In this document: piece after piece, positions 26,528 to 35,465 of the stretch
Position numbering within the stretch: position 1 is the stretch's first letter
Layout: each line of letters begins with the position of its first letter
Assembly (NCBI GenBank): GCA_023458555.1
Contig: JAEWYS010000018.1
Location: 186,001-250,000 of the forward strand
DNA: 64,000 bases
Direction: 5' to 3'
Origin: Bacteroidota bacterium
GTDB taxonomy: Bacteria; Bacteroidota; Bacteroidia; Cytophagales; Cytophagaceae
Translations under genes and position numbers: made by a program
The notes under the pieces: model-generated
The model's database searches: none
What the model was told of the DNA's origin: nothing
The model's input: the letters and a program-made list of their open reading frames with translations, nothing else

Positions 26528-27598
26528 TTATACTTTTACCTTATATACCCAGCCGAACTTATCTTCAGCATGTCCAAGCTTTATCTCGCTGAGAGCAGCA
26601 GAGATTCGTTCAGATAGGGATCTTTTTTCTCCTCCGGGTAATGCATAATCGGTTCCATTATAATGGATAACATCTATATGGGTAATTACCGCAGCTGTCC
26701 CTGTTCCGAATGCATCCTCCAGCTTACCTGCTTTAAGCGCTTCAATTACCTCATCAATGCCAATTTTTCTTTCTTCAACAGTAACCCCCCAGTCTCTGGC
26801 GAGAGTAACGATGCTATCACGTGTAATACCGGCAAGAATAGAAGTTCCGGTTGGTGGTGTTATTAATTTTCCGTCTATCTGGAACATAATATTCATTGTT
26901 CCGGATTCTTCAAAATATTTGTGTTCTTTGCTATCCGTCCATAGAAGCTGCTGATAGCCCTTTTCTCCGGCAAGTTTTGCAGGAAGAAGAGATGCCGCAT
27001 AGTTACCTCCGGATTTTGCAAATCCTATGCCGCCTTCCGCCGCGCGAACATAATTGGTTTCAACCAATACTTTAACATTGCCTTTGTAATAGCCGGCTAC
27101 AGGACCGGTAAAAATGATAAATTTGTATGTTTTAGACGGTCTTACACCGATAAATTCATCCGAAGCATACATGAAAGGTCTTATATACAGAGAGTTGCCT
27201 GGTTTTGGCGGAATCCAGGCCTCGTCGATCTTTAAAAGAAGGCTAAGGCCCTCCATAAACAGATCTTCAGGAAACTCCGGCATACAAAGCCTTTCTCCGG
27301 ATTTGTTCAGGCGCTTGGCATGGGCTTCCGGGCGAAAGATAAGAATTTCATTTTTCTCATTTTTATAAGCCTTCATTCCTTCAAAGATCGATTGTCCGTA
27401 ATGAAGGACTGATGTAGCCGGGCTCATCGACAGGTTTTGAAAGGGGACAACACGGGGATTGACCCATTCATCATTTTTATAATCAGCGACAAACATGTGA
27501 TCGGCATATACCGATCCAAACTCCAATTCATCAAAATTAGTCTCGGAGATTTTGGAATTTTTGGTTTTCTCAACCAGTATATTATACTTCCCGGCCAT
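26528..27598 (-). CDS. ilvE: Branched-chain amino acid aminotransferase
   Basis: Class IV PLP enzyme for the last step of valine, leucine and isoleucine synthesis and the first of their degradation. The PLP lysine is Lys195 in EGGIGFAKSGGNYAASL; also seen are LHYGQSIFEGMKAYKN and FGTGTAAVITHIDVI. At 356 residues it belongs to the longer (type II, eukaryote-like) BCAT group. Single gene, ended by the shared terminator. Confidence 0.96.
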   Translation of the reverse strand: MAGKYNILVEKTKNSKISETNFDELEFGSVYADHMFVADYKNDEWVNPRVVPFQNLSMSPATSVLHYGQSIFEGMKAYKNEKNEILIFRPEAHAKRLNKSGERLCMPEFPEDLFMEGLSLLLKIDEAWIPPKPGNSLYIRPFMYASDEFIGVRPSKTYKFIIFTGPVAGYYKGNVKVLVETNYVRAAEGGIGFAKSGGNYAASLLPAKLAGEKGYQQLLWTDSKEHKYFEESGTMNIMFQIDGKLITPPTGTSILAGITRDSIVTLARDWGVTVEERKIGIDEVIEALKAGKLEDAFGTGTAAVITHIDVIHYNGTDYALPGGEKRSLSERISAALSEIKLGHAEDKFGWVYKVKV

Positions 27599-27641
27599 AA
27601 AAAGTATCTTTATTTAATTAGTAAGTTAGTATATCGAATAT

Positions 27642-27992
27642 ATGAAATTTAAACTGGGACAAGTCAGGTTTTTGTCCGGACTATCTGCTACAGAACTGAT
27701 TTTTGAAGATAGTCAGACTGAATTGCTGACGCGCACTATTGTCGTTACTACAGAAACACTTCCCGGAAGAATTATGTTTCTCGTGATCACATACAGGGAG
27801 ACAGGAAAAATAAGAATAGATGATCCAGTGACAGGTATTGATGCAAACAATCGTTTGAATCCGGAAACTACAGGATATTTTCCTGCAAACTGCCTTGCAG
27901 AGTTTTTTAAAGCAAAAATGAAAAGTCTGAACTTTTCCATAGATCAATATAATTCTTGTGCCCCTAATATAGTATTTATATTTATAATATGA
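27642..27992 (+). CDS. Doubtful hypothetical ORF (116 residues)
   Basis: This is the longest open frame in a 450-base gap between ilvE and mazG. It starts 43 bases from the ilvE start in a divergent position and reads as a soluble mixed protein with a hydrophobic tail (IVFIFII). Overlapping minus-strand frames of 75-89 residues exist, and none shows a known motif or signal peptide. I cannot tell which, if any, is translated; the region could also be a decayed gene. Listed for completeness. Confidence 0.25.
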   Translation: MKFKLGQVRFLSGLSATELIFEDSQTELLTRTIVVTTETLPGRIMFLVITYRETGKIRIDDPVTGIDANNRLNPETTGYFPANCLAEFFKAKMKSLNFSIDQYNSCAPNIVFIFII

Positions 27993-28052
27993 CAGAACTG
28001 ATATACTGCCAATGCAAAAAATATGGAATAAGAACTGTCGCTTCTGAGTCTC

Positions 28053-28379
28053 TTAACTGAGTTTTGGGTTGCTTTTATGTCTGTTGAGGTCCCGGCCGGT
28101 TTTCTTCTCAAGATTTTTGGAAAGCGCTTGGGTAAGGTCAACCCCTGTCTGATTGGCGAGGCAAATCAGTACAAACAAAACATCTGCAAGCTCATCGCCC
28201 AGGTTTTTGTCTTTGTCACTTTCCTTGAAGGATTGTTCTCCGTATTGTCTGGAGATAATACGCGCTACTTCACCTACTTCTTCCGTCAAAATAGCCATAT
28301 TGGTGAGCTCATTGAAATATCGGACTCCGACTTCTTTGATCCACTGATCTACAATTTGTTGTGCTTCTTCTATCGTCAT
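28053..28379 (-). CDS. MazG-like nucleotide pyrophosphohydrolase
   Basis: 108-residue all-alpha NTP-PPase. The metal-binding pattern is clear: EEVGEVARIISRQYGEQ (EExxE-type helix) followed by NLGDELADVLFVLICLANQ (ExxD helix). Proteins of this size act as dimeric house-cleaning enzymes on non-canonical nucleotides; the exact substrate is unknown. Its start codon overlaps the dtd stop by one base, so dtd and this gene form an operon. Confidence 0.92.
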   Translation of the reverse strand: MTIEEAQQIVDQWIKEVGVRYFNELTNMAILTEEVGEVARIISRQYGEQSFKESDKDKNLGDELADVLFVLICLANQTGVDLTQALSKNLEKKTGRDLNRHKSNPKLS

Positions 28380-28831
28380 TATTGCTTGTTCTTGGTATCG
28401 ATAATTATGGTTACGGGACCATCATTCAGAAGATTTATCTGCATGTCAGCACCGAATTCTCCGGTTTGAACCGGTTTTCCCATTTCAAGGGAAGTTTCTT
28501 TAATAAAAGCTTTATATAATGGAATTGCTGTTTGTGGCGGGGCTGCCTGAATAAAAGAAGGGCGATTCCCTTTTTTGGCAGAAGCAAGCAATGTAAACTG
28601 ACTTACTACTAAAAGATTACCATCGATGTCTTTTACCGAGAGATTCATCTTGCCTTCTTTGTCTGAAAAGATACGGAGATTGCATATTTTTTTAATAAGC
28701 CAGTCAATATCTTCCTGCTGATCATCATGGCCTATACCTAATAAAATCAGCAATCCCTGTTCAATAGAGCTGAATTTCTGCCCGTCAATATCGACTGAAG
28801 CTTTTCGTACTCTTTGAATTACTGCGATCAT
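28379..28831 (-). CDS. dtd: D-aminoacyl-tRNA deacylase
   Basis: Frees tRNA mischarged with D-amino acids or glycine. Starts at MIAVIQRVRKASV (28831), the usual family N-terminus; the longer frame from 28879 adds 16 unrelated residues. The catalytic SQFTLLA motif is at 77-83 and the chiral-proofreading NDGPVTI loop near the C-terminus has the family's cross-subunit Gly-Pro. 150 residues. Upstream of mazG in the same operon. Confidence 0.96.
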   Translation of the reverse strand: MIAVIQRVRKASVDIDGQKFSSIEQGLLILLGIGHDDQQEDIDWLIKKICNLRIFSDKEGKMNLSVKDIDGNLLVVSQFTLLASAKKGNRPSFIQAAPPQTAIPLYKAFIKETSLEMGKPVQTGEFGADMQINLLNDGPVTIIIDTKNKQ

Positions 28832-29005
28832 TTTACCCCCATTTTTCTTGTATAAAGCAATTATTTTTTGAATAAACAATCAAATATTCATCTTTTTATT
28901 TTTTCTTCCGAAGGGATACCTTAATTTGTGAAAAGCGATTAAGTCAGCATAACATTATAAGCTGCCGGCTGTTTGCAATGATATATAAAGCCAAAGGAGA
29001 TTCAT

Positions 29006-29299
29006 ATGCTGGATATTAATGTACTTACCGCAAAAGCGAATATTGGAGATCCTGTCAAAAACAAGGATGATCAGTATCTGGGAGAAATAGCGGATATTTT
29101 ATATGATCCTGAAAGTCGTATTGTTGAATATGCGGTTGTTGATTATTCAGACGGGAATAAATCATTTGCCATTCCGTTTGGCCGGTTGAAGTTTAACGGG
29201 GAAGAAGGCTTTTTTCTCTGGGATGTAAAAAAAGAGGTCCTTGATACAATTGATAGCAAGCTGGACTATCAGGGATATCTCTATTATACAGTAGAGTAA
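29006..29299 (+). CDS. PRC-barrel domain protein
   Basis: 97 residues; the PRC-barrel pattern is seen as IGDPVKNKDDQYLGEIADILYDPESRIVEYAVVDY, followed by FAIPFGRLKF. Stand-alone PRC-barrel proteins are common in environmental bacteria, often stress-linked and sometimes membrane associated, with no defined reaction. A plausible ribosome-binding stretch (AAAGGAGA) lies 8 bases before the ATG, clearer than for most genes here. Single gene. Confidence 0.85.
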   Translation: MLDINVLTAKANIGDPVKNKDDQYLGEIADILYDPESRIVEYAVVDYSDGNKSFAIPFGRLKFNGEEGFFLWDVKKEVLDTIDSKLDYQGYLYYTVE

Positions 29300-29439
29300 A
29301 GAATAAAGTTCATGAGTTTTATCCGGCTGTTTGCTTAGTTTTCCGACTTATGAAAATATCTGTTGATTAAATTTCTGCTTTGGCAATTCGTCTTTTTATA
29401 ATTTTTTATAAGTTTGGTTAATCAATCTATAACCATCGG

Positions 29440-30000
29440 ATGGAGGCAGAAAAGGTATATAAAGAATTTGTAGAAAAGGCTAAGTATTACTTGCTGGAAG
29501 TTGATTATTATGGTCGCTACCAATTTACATTGCATCCTGTTGCTAATAAGATTTCGGTCGGGCAGCTATATGATCTCCTGATTCATGGTGTTTCAGCTTA
29601 TCACCTAAAGCATATAGAGGATTGTCTAGCGCAGAGAAATGGTGAAATGAATGGGAAAAAAACATTTGCCGGAAACCTGCTTCTAAAATTCCCTAAGCTG
29701 GGTATCAGACTAAAAGGACATGATTTTATTGATTATACTCCCAACCAGCCAGAGGGCCCCCATAAGATAAAGGATGATCTGTATAAGTTTCTGAAAACGA
29801 TGAATAAGGTGGCAAAGGATATTGATGCTGCCGGGTCTCTGAATTACACCACCCGCCATCCCTATCTTGGAATGCTTAATGCGCTGGAATGGTATAAGCT
29901 GATTACTATACACTACAAACACTATGTACAACTAAAACGGAAGCTTGATCCCAAAGTCAGAAGTTTTAGTAAAGAGCTCGCATCGGAGGAGGCGGAGTAA
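29440..30000 (+). CDS. DinB-superfamily (DUF1569-like) protein
   Basis: 186 residues forming a four-helix bundle pattern. The histidines expected for the DinB metal site are in GVSAYHLKHIEDCL (about 54-67), RHPYLGMLNALEWYK (about 140-154) and ITIHYKHYVQLKRKL (about 155-170), and HP-LG-L-EW is typical of DUF1569/DinB_2 members. Related enzymes are thiol-dependent S-transferases, with bacillithiol as a known cofactor in some bacteria. Its specific reaction is unknown. Convergent with the cold-shock gene across a large inverted repeat. Confidence 0.72.
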   Translation: MEAEKVYKEFVEKAKYYLLEVDYYGRYQFTLHPVANKISVGQLYDLLIHGVSAYHLKHIEDCLAQRNGEMNGKKTFAGNLLLKFPKLGIRLKGHDFIDYTPNQPEGPHKIKDDLYKFLKTMNKVAKDIDAAGSLNYTTRHPYLGMLNALEWYKLITIHYKHYVQLKRKLDPKVRSFSKELASEEAE

Positions 30001-30005
30001 AAAAA

Positions 30006-30088
30006 TACAATACGCTCTGAAAGAGTAGAAAAACCAAATTCCGGCCCGCTTGTTCTTTCTCTTTTCTATCTTTTCAAAACGTATTGTA
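30006..30088. repeat. Long imperfect inverted repeat between convergent genes
   Basis: The 26-base arms 30006-30031 and 30063-30088 are complementary at 21 of 26 positions, starting with a perfect 9-bp TACAATACG/CGTATTGTA, with a 31-base interval. It lies between the stops of the DinB-like gene and the cold-shock gene. It may serve as a bidirectional terminator or 3' RNA structure. Confidence 0.5.
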
Positions 30089-30120
30089 CGGCAATATGCT
30101 CAACGGATTTCTAAAAGAAG

Positions 30121-30312
30121 TTATATCTTTTTTACATCCACTGCATTTTTGCCTTTTTTACCGTCAACAACGGTAAATGATACTTTATCGTCTTTCTGAA
30201 CTTTATCGATAAGACCGGTTGCGTGAACAAAATATTCCTGGTTGGAGATGTCTTCCTTAATGAAACCATATCCTTTGCTCTCATTAAAGAACTTGATTGT
30301 ACCTGAATTCAT
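30121..30312 (-). CDS. Cold shock protein (CspA family)
   Basis: 63-residue single cold-shock domain with both nucleic-acid motifs: RNP1 KGYGFI (residues 13-18) and RNP2 YFVHA (27-31). RNA chaperone, cytosolic. Slightly shorter than E. coli CspA (70). A 5' leader of unknown extent lies upstream; cold-shock genes often use structured leaders, but none could be defined here. Single gene. Confidence 0.93.
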   Translation of the reverse strand: MNSGTIKFFNESKGYGFIKEDISNQEYFVHATGLIDKVQKDDKVSFTVVDGKKGKNAVDVKKI

Positions 30313-30455
30313 AAAAGTGTAATTAATATTATCTAACTAAATATAGTAAAATAATGACATTAATACGCTGATTTTAAAGTTTTTTTTGAAAGAGCCTGTT
30401 ATGAAGGTTTATAAGGCTAACCATGACTTCTTTGTGGAGAAATGCTTGAAAAAAT

Positions 30456-30481
30456 AAAGGCTGTCAACAGAGACAGCCTTT
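30456..30481 (-). terminator. Terminator of the thr operon
   Basis: AAAGGCTGTC (30456-30465) pairs perfectly with GACAGCCTTT (30472-30481) around a 6-base loop, 28 bases beyond the thrC stop on the minus strand, and A/T-rich on both sides. Confidence 0.8.
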
Positions 30482-30509
30482 TATGACTGTATGAAGTACT
30501 ATTTTCAGT

Positions 30510-31811
30510 CTATTTCAAAAGGAAGTTTTTCAGAGCCGCCAGGTTTGGTTCGAGCGGGTATGAAGTTTTCTTTTTTTCGAATGCTTCTTTCAGCGCACCG
30601 GGAAGCTCAATCTTCCGGTCAATAACCTCTTCTACAACTTCAATAAACTTTGCAGGATGCGCGGTTGCCAGAAAAACTCCGTGTGCTCCGGATCTTGATT
30701 CCGCAAGATAGTCAGACAGGCCAAGGAAGGCTACAGCTCCATGAGGGTCCATAATGTAGCCGGTCTTTTCAAATATGGATTTTATGGCCTCCCTCGTTTC
30801 TTCATCTGAATAATTGCGTCCATCGATTTCAGATTTTATTTTTTCCAGGTTATTGCCATACAAAGCCATTAATCTCGCAAAGTTGCTGGGATTGCCGACG
30901 TCCATGGCGTTGGAGATGGTCTTAATACTTGGACGCGGACTGAATTTTCCTGTACGCAGATAGGCCGGTACGATATCATTTGCATTGGTTGCTGCTACGA
31001 ATTTTTCGATTGGTAATCCCATTCTTTTGGCAATCAGACCGCCGCACAGGTTGCCGAAATTGCCGCTGGGGGTTGCAAATACCACTGGCAGCTTATCCGC
31101 TTTCTTGAGCTGGGCATAGGCATAGAAGTAATAGAAAGACTGGGGAATAAGCCGGCTGATATTAATGGAGTTGGCAGAGCTCAGATTCATCCGGGTTTTT
31201 AGCTCCTGATCCAGAAATGCTTCCTTTACAAGGCGCTGACAGTCGTCAAATGTCCCATTTACCTCGAGTGCCGTAATGTTGTTTCCGAGTGTTGTAAGCT
31301 GCTTTTCCTGAATTTCACTAACCTTGCCGCTAGGGTAAAGAATAGTAACCCGTATTCCGGACATGCCAAGAAAGCCCTGGGCTACTGCGCTTCCCGTATC
31401 ACCGGAAGTCGCAACAAGAATATTGATTTCTTTTTGCTCTTTTTCCAGAAAATAAGCCATTAATCTGGCCATAAACCGGGCGCCAAAATCTTTGAAAGCA
31501 AAAGATGGTCCGTGGAACAGCTCTAATACGGAAATATTGTCAGTAACAGAAACAACCGGAGCATCGAAGGAAAGTACATCTTCGGTAATTTTCTTCAGGG
31601 CAGCTTCCTCCACATCATCACCGATCAGCGCTTTGCAGACTTCAAAGGCAATCTCCTGAAAAGAAAGCTTGTCAATGTTTTCAAAAAAAGAATCCGGCAA
31701 TGTGGGAATATGAGTAGGCATGTAGAGACCATTGTCGTCCGGAAGACCTTTGAAAACGGCTTCTTTCAGATTGACTTCATCAACGGACCTGTTTGTGCTG
31801 TATAGTTTCAT
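30510..31811 (-). CDS. thrC: Threonine synthase
   Basis: PLP enzyme converting O-phosphohomoserine to threonine. The PLP lysine is Lys107 in FHGPSFAFKDFGARF; the phosphate-binding loop is ATSGDTGSAVAQGF. Length 433 belongs to the shorter fungal/enterobacterial-type group. Last gene of thrA-thrB-thrC, starting 38 bases after thrB, followed by a strong terminator. All three steps from aspartate semialdehyde-linked metabolism to threonine in one operon, except semialdehyde dehydrogenase. Confidence 0.97.
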   Translation of the reverse strand: MKLYSTNRSVDEVNLKEAVFKGLPDDNGLYMPTHIPTLPDSFFENIDKLSFQEIAFEVCKALIGDDVEEAALKKITEDVLSFDAPVVSVTDNISVLELFHGPSFAFKDFGARFMARLMAYFLEKEQKEINILVATSGDTGSAVAQGFLGMSGIRVTILYPSGKVSEIQEKQLTTLGNNITALEVNGTFDDCQRLVKEAFLDQELKTRMNLSSANSINISRLIPQSFYYFYAYAQLKKADKLPVVFATPSGNFGNLCGGLIAKRMGLPIEKFVAATNANDIVPAYLRTGKFSPRPSIKTISNAMDVGNPSNFARLMALYGNNLEKIKSEIDGRNYSDEETREAIKSIFEKTGYIMDPHGAVAFLGLSDYLAESRSGAHGVFLATAHPAKFIEVVEEVIDRKIELPGALKEAFEKKKTSYPLEPNLAALKNFLLK

Positions 31812-31849
31812 CAGTATGCAGAATCTAAGTAATTAGGAAATTTGTATTG

Positions 31850-32782
31850 TTAATCAAGGATAATCGGACCATTGTGATTAATTTTGGACACAAAAATATC
31901 ACTTCCGATATTAATTGTGTCAAAAGCTCTGGTCATCGCCTGGGCAACGTTGTGTGCCGTAGCTTCCGACGTGCTCAGTGCAAAAAGTGAAGGGCCTGAG
32001 CCTGATATCCCGCATCCCAGTGCGCCGGCATCAAGAGCGCTCTGCTTGACTTCCTCAAAGCCCGGAATCAGTATAGAGCGTACCGGCTCGACGATTACAT
32101 CCTGCATGGATCTTCCGATGAGTCCGTAATCAGACAGCATTAAACCGGCAATCAGACCACCGACATTTCCCCATTGTATAACAGCATCCTTTAGTTGAAT
32201 CTGTTTCTTCAGGATACTACGGGCATCTTTGGTCTGAACTTCTATATGAGGATGAATGAGTGTCGCATAGAGATCGGATGGAGTAGGTATTTTGACTACG
32301 TCCAGCGGAGAATAGCTCCGGATCAGAACAAAACCGCCGATTAATGAAGGGGCTACATTGTCGGCATGGGCAGAACCACATGCTATACGTTCACCTTCCA
32401 TGGCAAATGGTAGTAATTCTTCCTGAGTCAGGGGACGTCCTAATAATTCATTGACAGCAAATACACCCGCTACCGAACTGGCAGCGCTGCTGCCAAGTCC
32501 GCTTCCCAGCGGCATTTTTTTGTTTAGCTCAATCTCAATTCCCTGATCAGATCCTATTTTGTACAGGAAATTACTGATGGAAACACCTACCGTATTTTTT
32601 AAAGGATCTTTGGTCAGGCGACCTTCATCTCCGGTAATGGATTTTATCTTTAATCCGGATCCCGGTGTTTTTCTCAATATTACCTCATCTCCGGGGGCAT
32701 CAACAGCAAATCCCAGAACATCAAATCCACAGGAGACATTTGCGACCGTAGCCGGAGCAAACACCTTTATACTTTCTTTCAT
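31850..32782 (-). CDS. thrB: Homoserine kinase
   Basis: GHMP-kinase fold: N-terminal KVFAPATVANVSCGFDVLGF, ATP loop PLGSGLGSSAASSVAGV (about residues 90-106), and the C-terminal GCGISGSGPSLFAL. Phosphorylates homoserine with ATP. 310 residues. It starts 8 bases after thrA and sits between thrA and thrC in the operon, as in enterobacteria. Confidence 0.97.
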   Translation of the reverse strand: MKESIKVFAPATVANVSCGFDVLGFAVDAPGDEVILRKTPGSGLKIKSITGDEGRLTKDPLKNTVGVSISNFLYKIGSDQGIEIELNKKMPLGSGLGSSAASSVAGVFAVNELLGRPLTQEELLPFAMEGERIACGSAHADNVAPSLIGGFVLIRSYSPLDVVKIPTPSDLYATLIHPHIEVQTKDARSILKKQIQLKDAVIQWGNVGGLIAGLMLSDYGLIGRSMQDVIVEPVRSILIPGFEEVKQSALDAGALGCGISGSGPSLFALSTSEATAHNVAQAMTRAFDTINIGSDIFVSKINHNGPIILD

Positions 32783-32790
32783 TGCAACGA

Positions 32791-35250
32791 TTATGATTTA
32801 AGGTAATTACTGATGCTGATTATTTCAGCAAACACTCCGGCTGCGGTAACCTCTGCTCCGGCTCCGGGGCCTTTAATTACCAGTGGTCTTTCCTTATAGC
32901 GCTCAGTCGTGAACGAGATCATATTATCACTTCCCGACAGACTGTAGAACGGATGTTCCGGTCCTACAGACTCCAGATTGACAGTGGCTTTTCCGTTCTC
33001 AAGCTTTGCAATAAAGCGTAATACTTTTTTGCTTTTTTCTGCTTTGAGCAGTTGTTCTTCAAAAACAGCGTTATGCTTGTCAAGCTGAGCAAAGAAATCA
33101 TCTACTGATTTAGCCTTCAGGCAAGGTTCCGGCAGTATATTCTCAACTTTTACATCAGATGGCTCCAGATCAAAGCCGGCTTCACGGGCCAGGATCAGTA
33201 TTTTTCTGGCTACGTCCATACCATTCAGATCATCGCGTGGATCAGGCTCTGTAAATCCTCTTTCCTTCGCTTCTTTTACGATATCGACAAATCGGGCTCC
33301 AGGCTTAAAATTGTTAAATATATAGGAAAGGGTGCCTGATAAAATACCTTCAATTTTAATAATCTTGTCTCCGCTGTATTTTAAATCCCTCAATGTGTTG
33401 ATTACCGGAAGTCCGGCGCCAACGTTGGTCTCATAAAGAAATCTGGCCTTATATTTCTGACAGGCTCTTTGCAGCTTTTCGTAATCTTTGTATTTGCCGG
33501 AGTTTGCAAGCTTATTTGGCGTAACAATGGAAATGCTGCTTTTCAATATTTCTTCGTAATGAACAATAACATCCTTGCTGGATGTGTTATCCACAAAAAC
33601 AGAATTTTCCAGGTTAAGACGCTTCATTTCGCGTATAAACTGCTCTATATCCATGTCCTGCCCGTCTTTCAGGAGCTTGTCCTTGCAGGTTTTAAGATCG
33701 ATACCGTTTTCATTAAACAACATTTTTTTACTGTTTGAAACAGCAATAACATTGATCTTTAAGGACTTTTCTTTCAGAAGATATTCTGCGGCTTTGCGGA
33801 TTTGCTGCATTAGTGTACTGCCGATAAGGCCTAGTCCGACAGCAAAAAGATTGAGTGTCTTGATATCTGAAAGGAAAAATGCTTCATGGAGAGCATTTAA
33901 AGCCTTGGATAAGTCATTTTTAGGAATTACTACACTGATATTCAGCTCTGAAGATCCCTGGGCGATAGCGATAACATTGATTCCGTTTTTACCGAGAGCA
34001 GTAAACATTCTTCCGGCAATACCGGGAGTTTTTTTCATATTTTCACCGATCAGGGCAACGATAGACAGATCAGTTTCTACATGGACTTTCTCTATTTTCT
34101 TTGAAGCCATTTCCGGTTCAAACTCGGCTTCGATCAGAAGCCTGGCTTTTTCAGCATCTTCCGGAGCTACTGCAAAACAGATAGAATATTCTGAGGAGGC
34201 CTGAGTGATCAAAATAACATTGACACCTTTGCGGGCAAGGGCACTGAATACCCGTGAAGAAACGCCGGGAACACCGACCATTCCACTTCCCTGAAGATTG
34301 ATAAGCGCAATATTGCCGATAGAGGAGATACCTTTGATAAGAAAGTCATTGGCTTTTGTTTTCTCACTGATAAGAGTGCCTTCAAATTCGGGATTGAAGG
34401 TGTTTTTTATCCAAATAGGAATCTTTTTATTAAATGCAGGCTGAAGTGTTGGTGGATAGATGACCTTGGCTCCGAAGTGTGAGAGCTCCATTGCTTCTAC
34501 GTAGGAGATAGCCGGCAAAGTAAAAGTCCTTTTTACAGCCCTCGGATCAGCAGTCATTACTCCGTTTACATCCGTCCATATTTCAACGCAACCGGCAGAT
34601 AAGGCGGCTGCGACCAGTGATGCTGTATAATCCGAACCGCCGCGGCCAAGCGTGGTGGTTTCAGCTTTTTCGGTTGATGCAATAAAACCTGTCAGAACCT
34701 GAACATCGCGGGCAGCATCGAAATGCTCTTTTATGTTTTGATTAGTAAGCTTTACGTTTACTCTTGCGTTACCAAAGTTGTCATCAGTACGAATCAGGCT
34801 GCGTGCATCCACATAGGTGCATTTGATGCCCGATTGCAGCATATATTCAGTCATGATGTAGGAAGACATGCGCTCCCCGAAGCTCGAAACAAGGTCCAGT
34901 GTCCTGGGGGAAAGCTCCTTTAAAAGAAATACACCGTGCAGGAGATCCTCCAGTTCATTAATAAGCATGCGGATATGGGCTACTACCTTGCTCTGGGTTT
35001 TAATATCCAATAGCTTTTTGATTGTGTCGAAGTGCCTCTTTTCAATTTCTTTGAGTGCTTTCTGATATGACTCGTCGCTCTCAGAGGCTTTTTTGCCGGC
35101 CTCAACCAATAGATTGGTAACTCCGGACATTGCTGAAAATACTACCGTGTATGCCTCTTTTTTCTTTTTATACGACAATAATATATCAACAACTTTCGAG
35201 ATGCTGTCGGCATTACCAACGGAAGTTCCGCCAAACTTTAATACTTTCAT
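32791..35250 (-). CDS. thrA: Bifunctional aspartokinase / homoserine dehydrogenase
   Basis: 819-residue fusion that catalyses the first and third steps of the aspartate pathway. The N-terminal kinase begins KVLKFGGTSVGNADSI, with GRGGSDYTA (about 202-210) and a following double ACT regulatory region (INLQGSGMVGVPGVS, GENMKKTPGIAGRMF, up to about 455). The C-terminal homoserine dehydrogenase starts near residue 465 with LNLFAVGLGLIGSTLM (NADP site), and contains FLYETNVGAGLPVI and KIEGILSGTLSYIFN. The ACT tandem implies feedback by threonine. First gene of the operon; no attenuator peptide was recognised in the 200 bases upstream. Confidence 0.97.
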   Translation of the reverse strand: MKVLKFGGTSVGNADSISKVVDILLSYKKKKEAYTVVFSAMSGVTNLLVEAGKKASESDESYQKALKEIEKRHFDTIKKLLDIKTQSKVVAHIRMLINELEDLLHGVFLLKELSPRTLDLVSSFGERMSSYIMTEYMLQSGIKCTYVDARSLIRTDDNFGNARVNVKLTNQNIKEHFDAARDVQVLTGFIASTEKAETTTLGRGGSDYTASLVAAALSAGCVEIWTDVNGVMTADPRAVKRTFTLPAISYVEAMELSHFGAKVIYPPTLQPAFNKKIPIWIKNTFNPEFEGTLISEKTKANDFLIKGISSIGNIALINLQGSGMVGVPGVSSRVFSALARKGVNVILITQASSEYSICFAVAPEDAEKARLLIEAEFEPEMASKKIEKVHVETDLSIVALIGENMKKTPGIAGRMFTALGKNGINVIAIAQGSSELNISVVIPKNDLSKALNALHEAFFLSDIKTLNLFAVGLGLIGSTLMQQIRKAAEYLLKEKSLKINVIAVSNSKKMLFNENGIDLKTCKDKLLKDGQDMDIEQFIREMKRLNLENSVFVDNTSSKDVIVHYEEILKSSISIVTPNKLANSGKYKDYEKLQRACQKYKARFLYETNVGAGLPVINTLRDLKYSGDKIIKIEGILSGTLSYIFNNFKPGARFVDIVKEAKERGFTEPDPRDDLNGMDVARKILILAREAGFDLEPSDVKVENILPEPCLKAKSVDDFFAQLDKHNAVFEEQLLKAEKSKKVLRFIAKLENGKATVNLESVGPEHPFYSLSGSDNMISFTTERYKERPLVIKGPGAGAEVTAAGVFAEIISISNYLKS

Positions 35251-35465
35251 TGCTTATCTGTGACTTTTCAAAAAATTAGACAACCCACCCTTTTCCCTGC
35301 CCAATTTATAATATTCTGGTAAAATTACATTTTCCGCAGGGGCTTTCAATAAAAAGTTTAAGAAATTATTGTAAAAGCAGGAGACCATTGCTCTGACACA
35401 AACATTCGCTGATATGCGGTGGTTACATTTTAGAGTAGTAGGGTGAATTGAAATTTTTGTGGGGT

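Noticed and set aside
33575..34204. Long plus-strand ORF of 209 codons
   Set aside because: Antisense to the thrA reading frame, which is conserved over its whole length; long antisense frames are common in this composition.
35251..35465. Threonine attenuator leader before thrA
   Set aside because: No short Thr/Ile-rich peptide and no alternative hairpins were visible on the minus strand.
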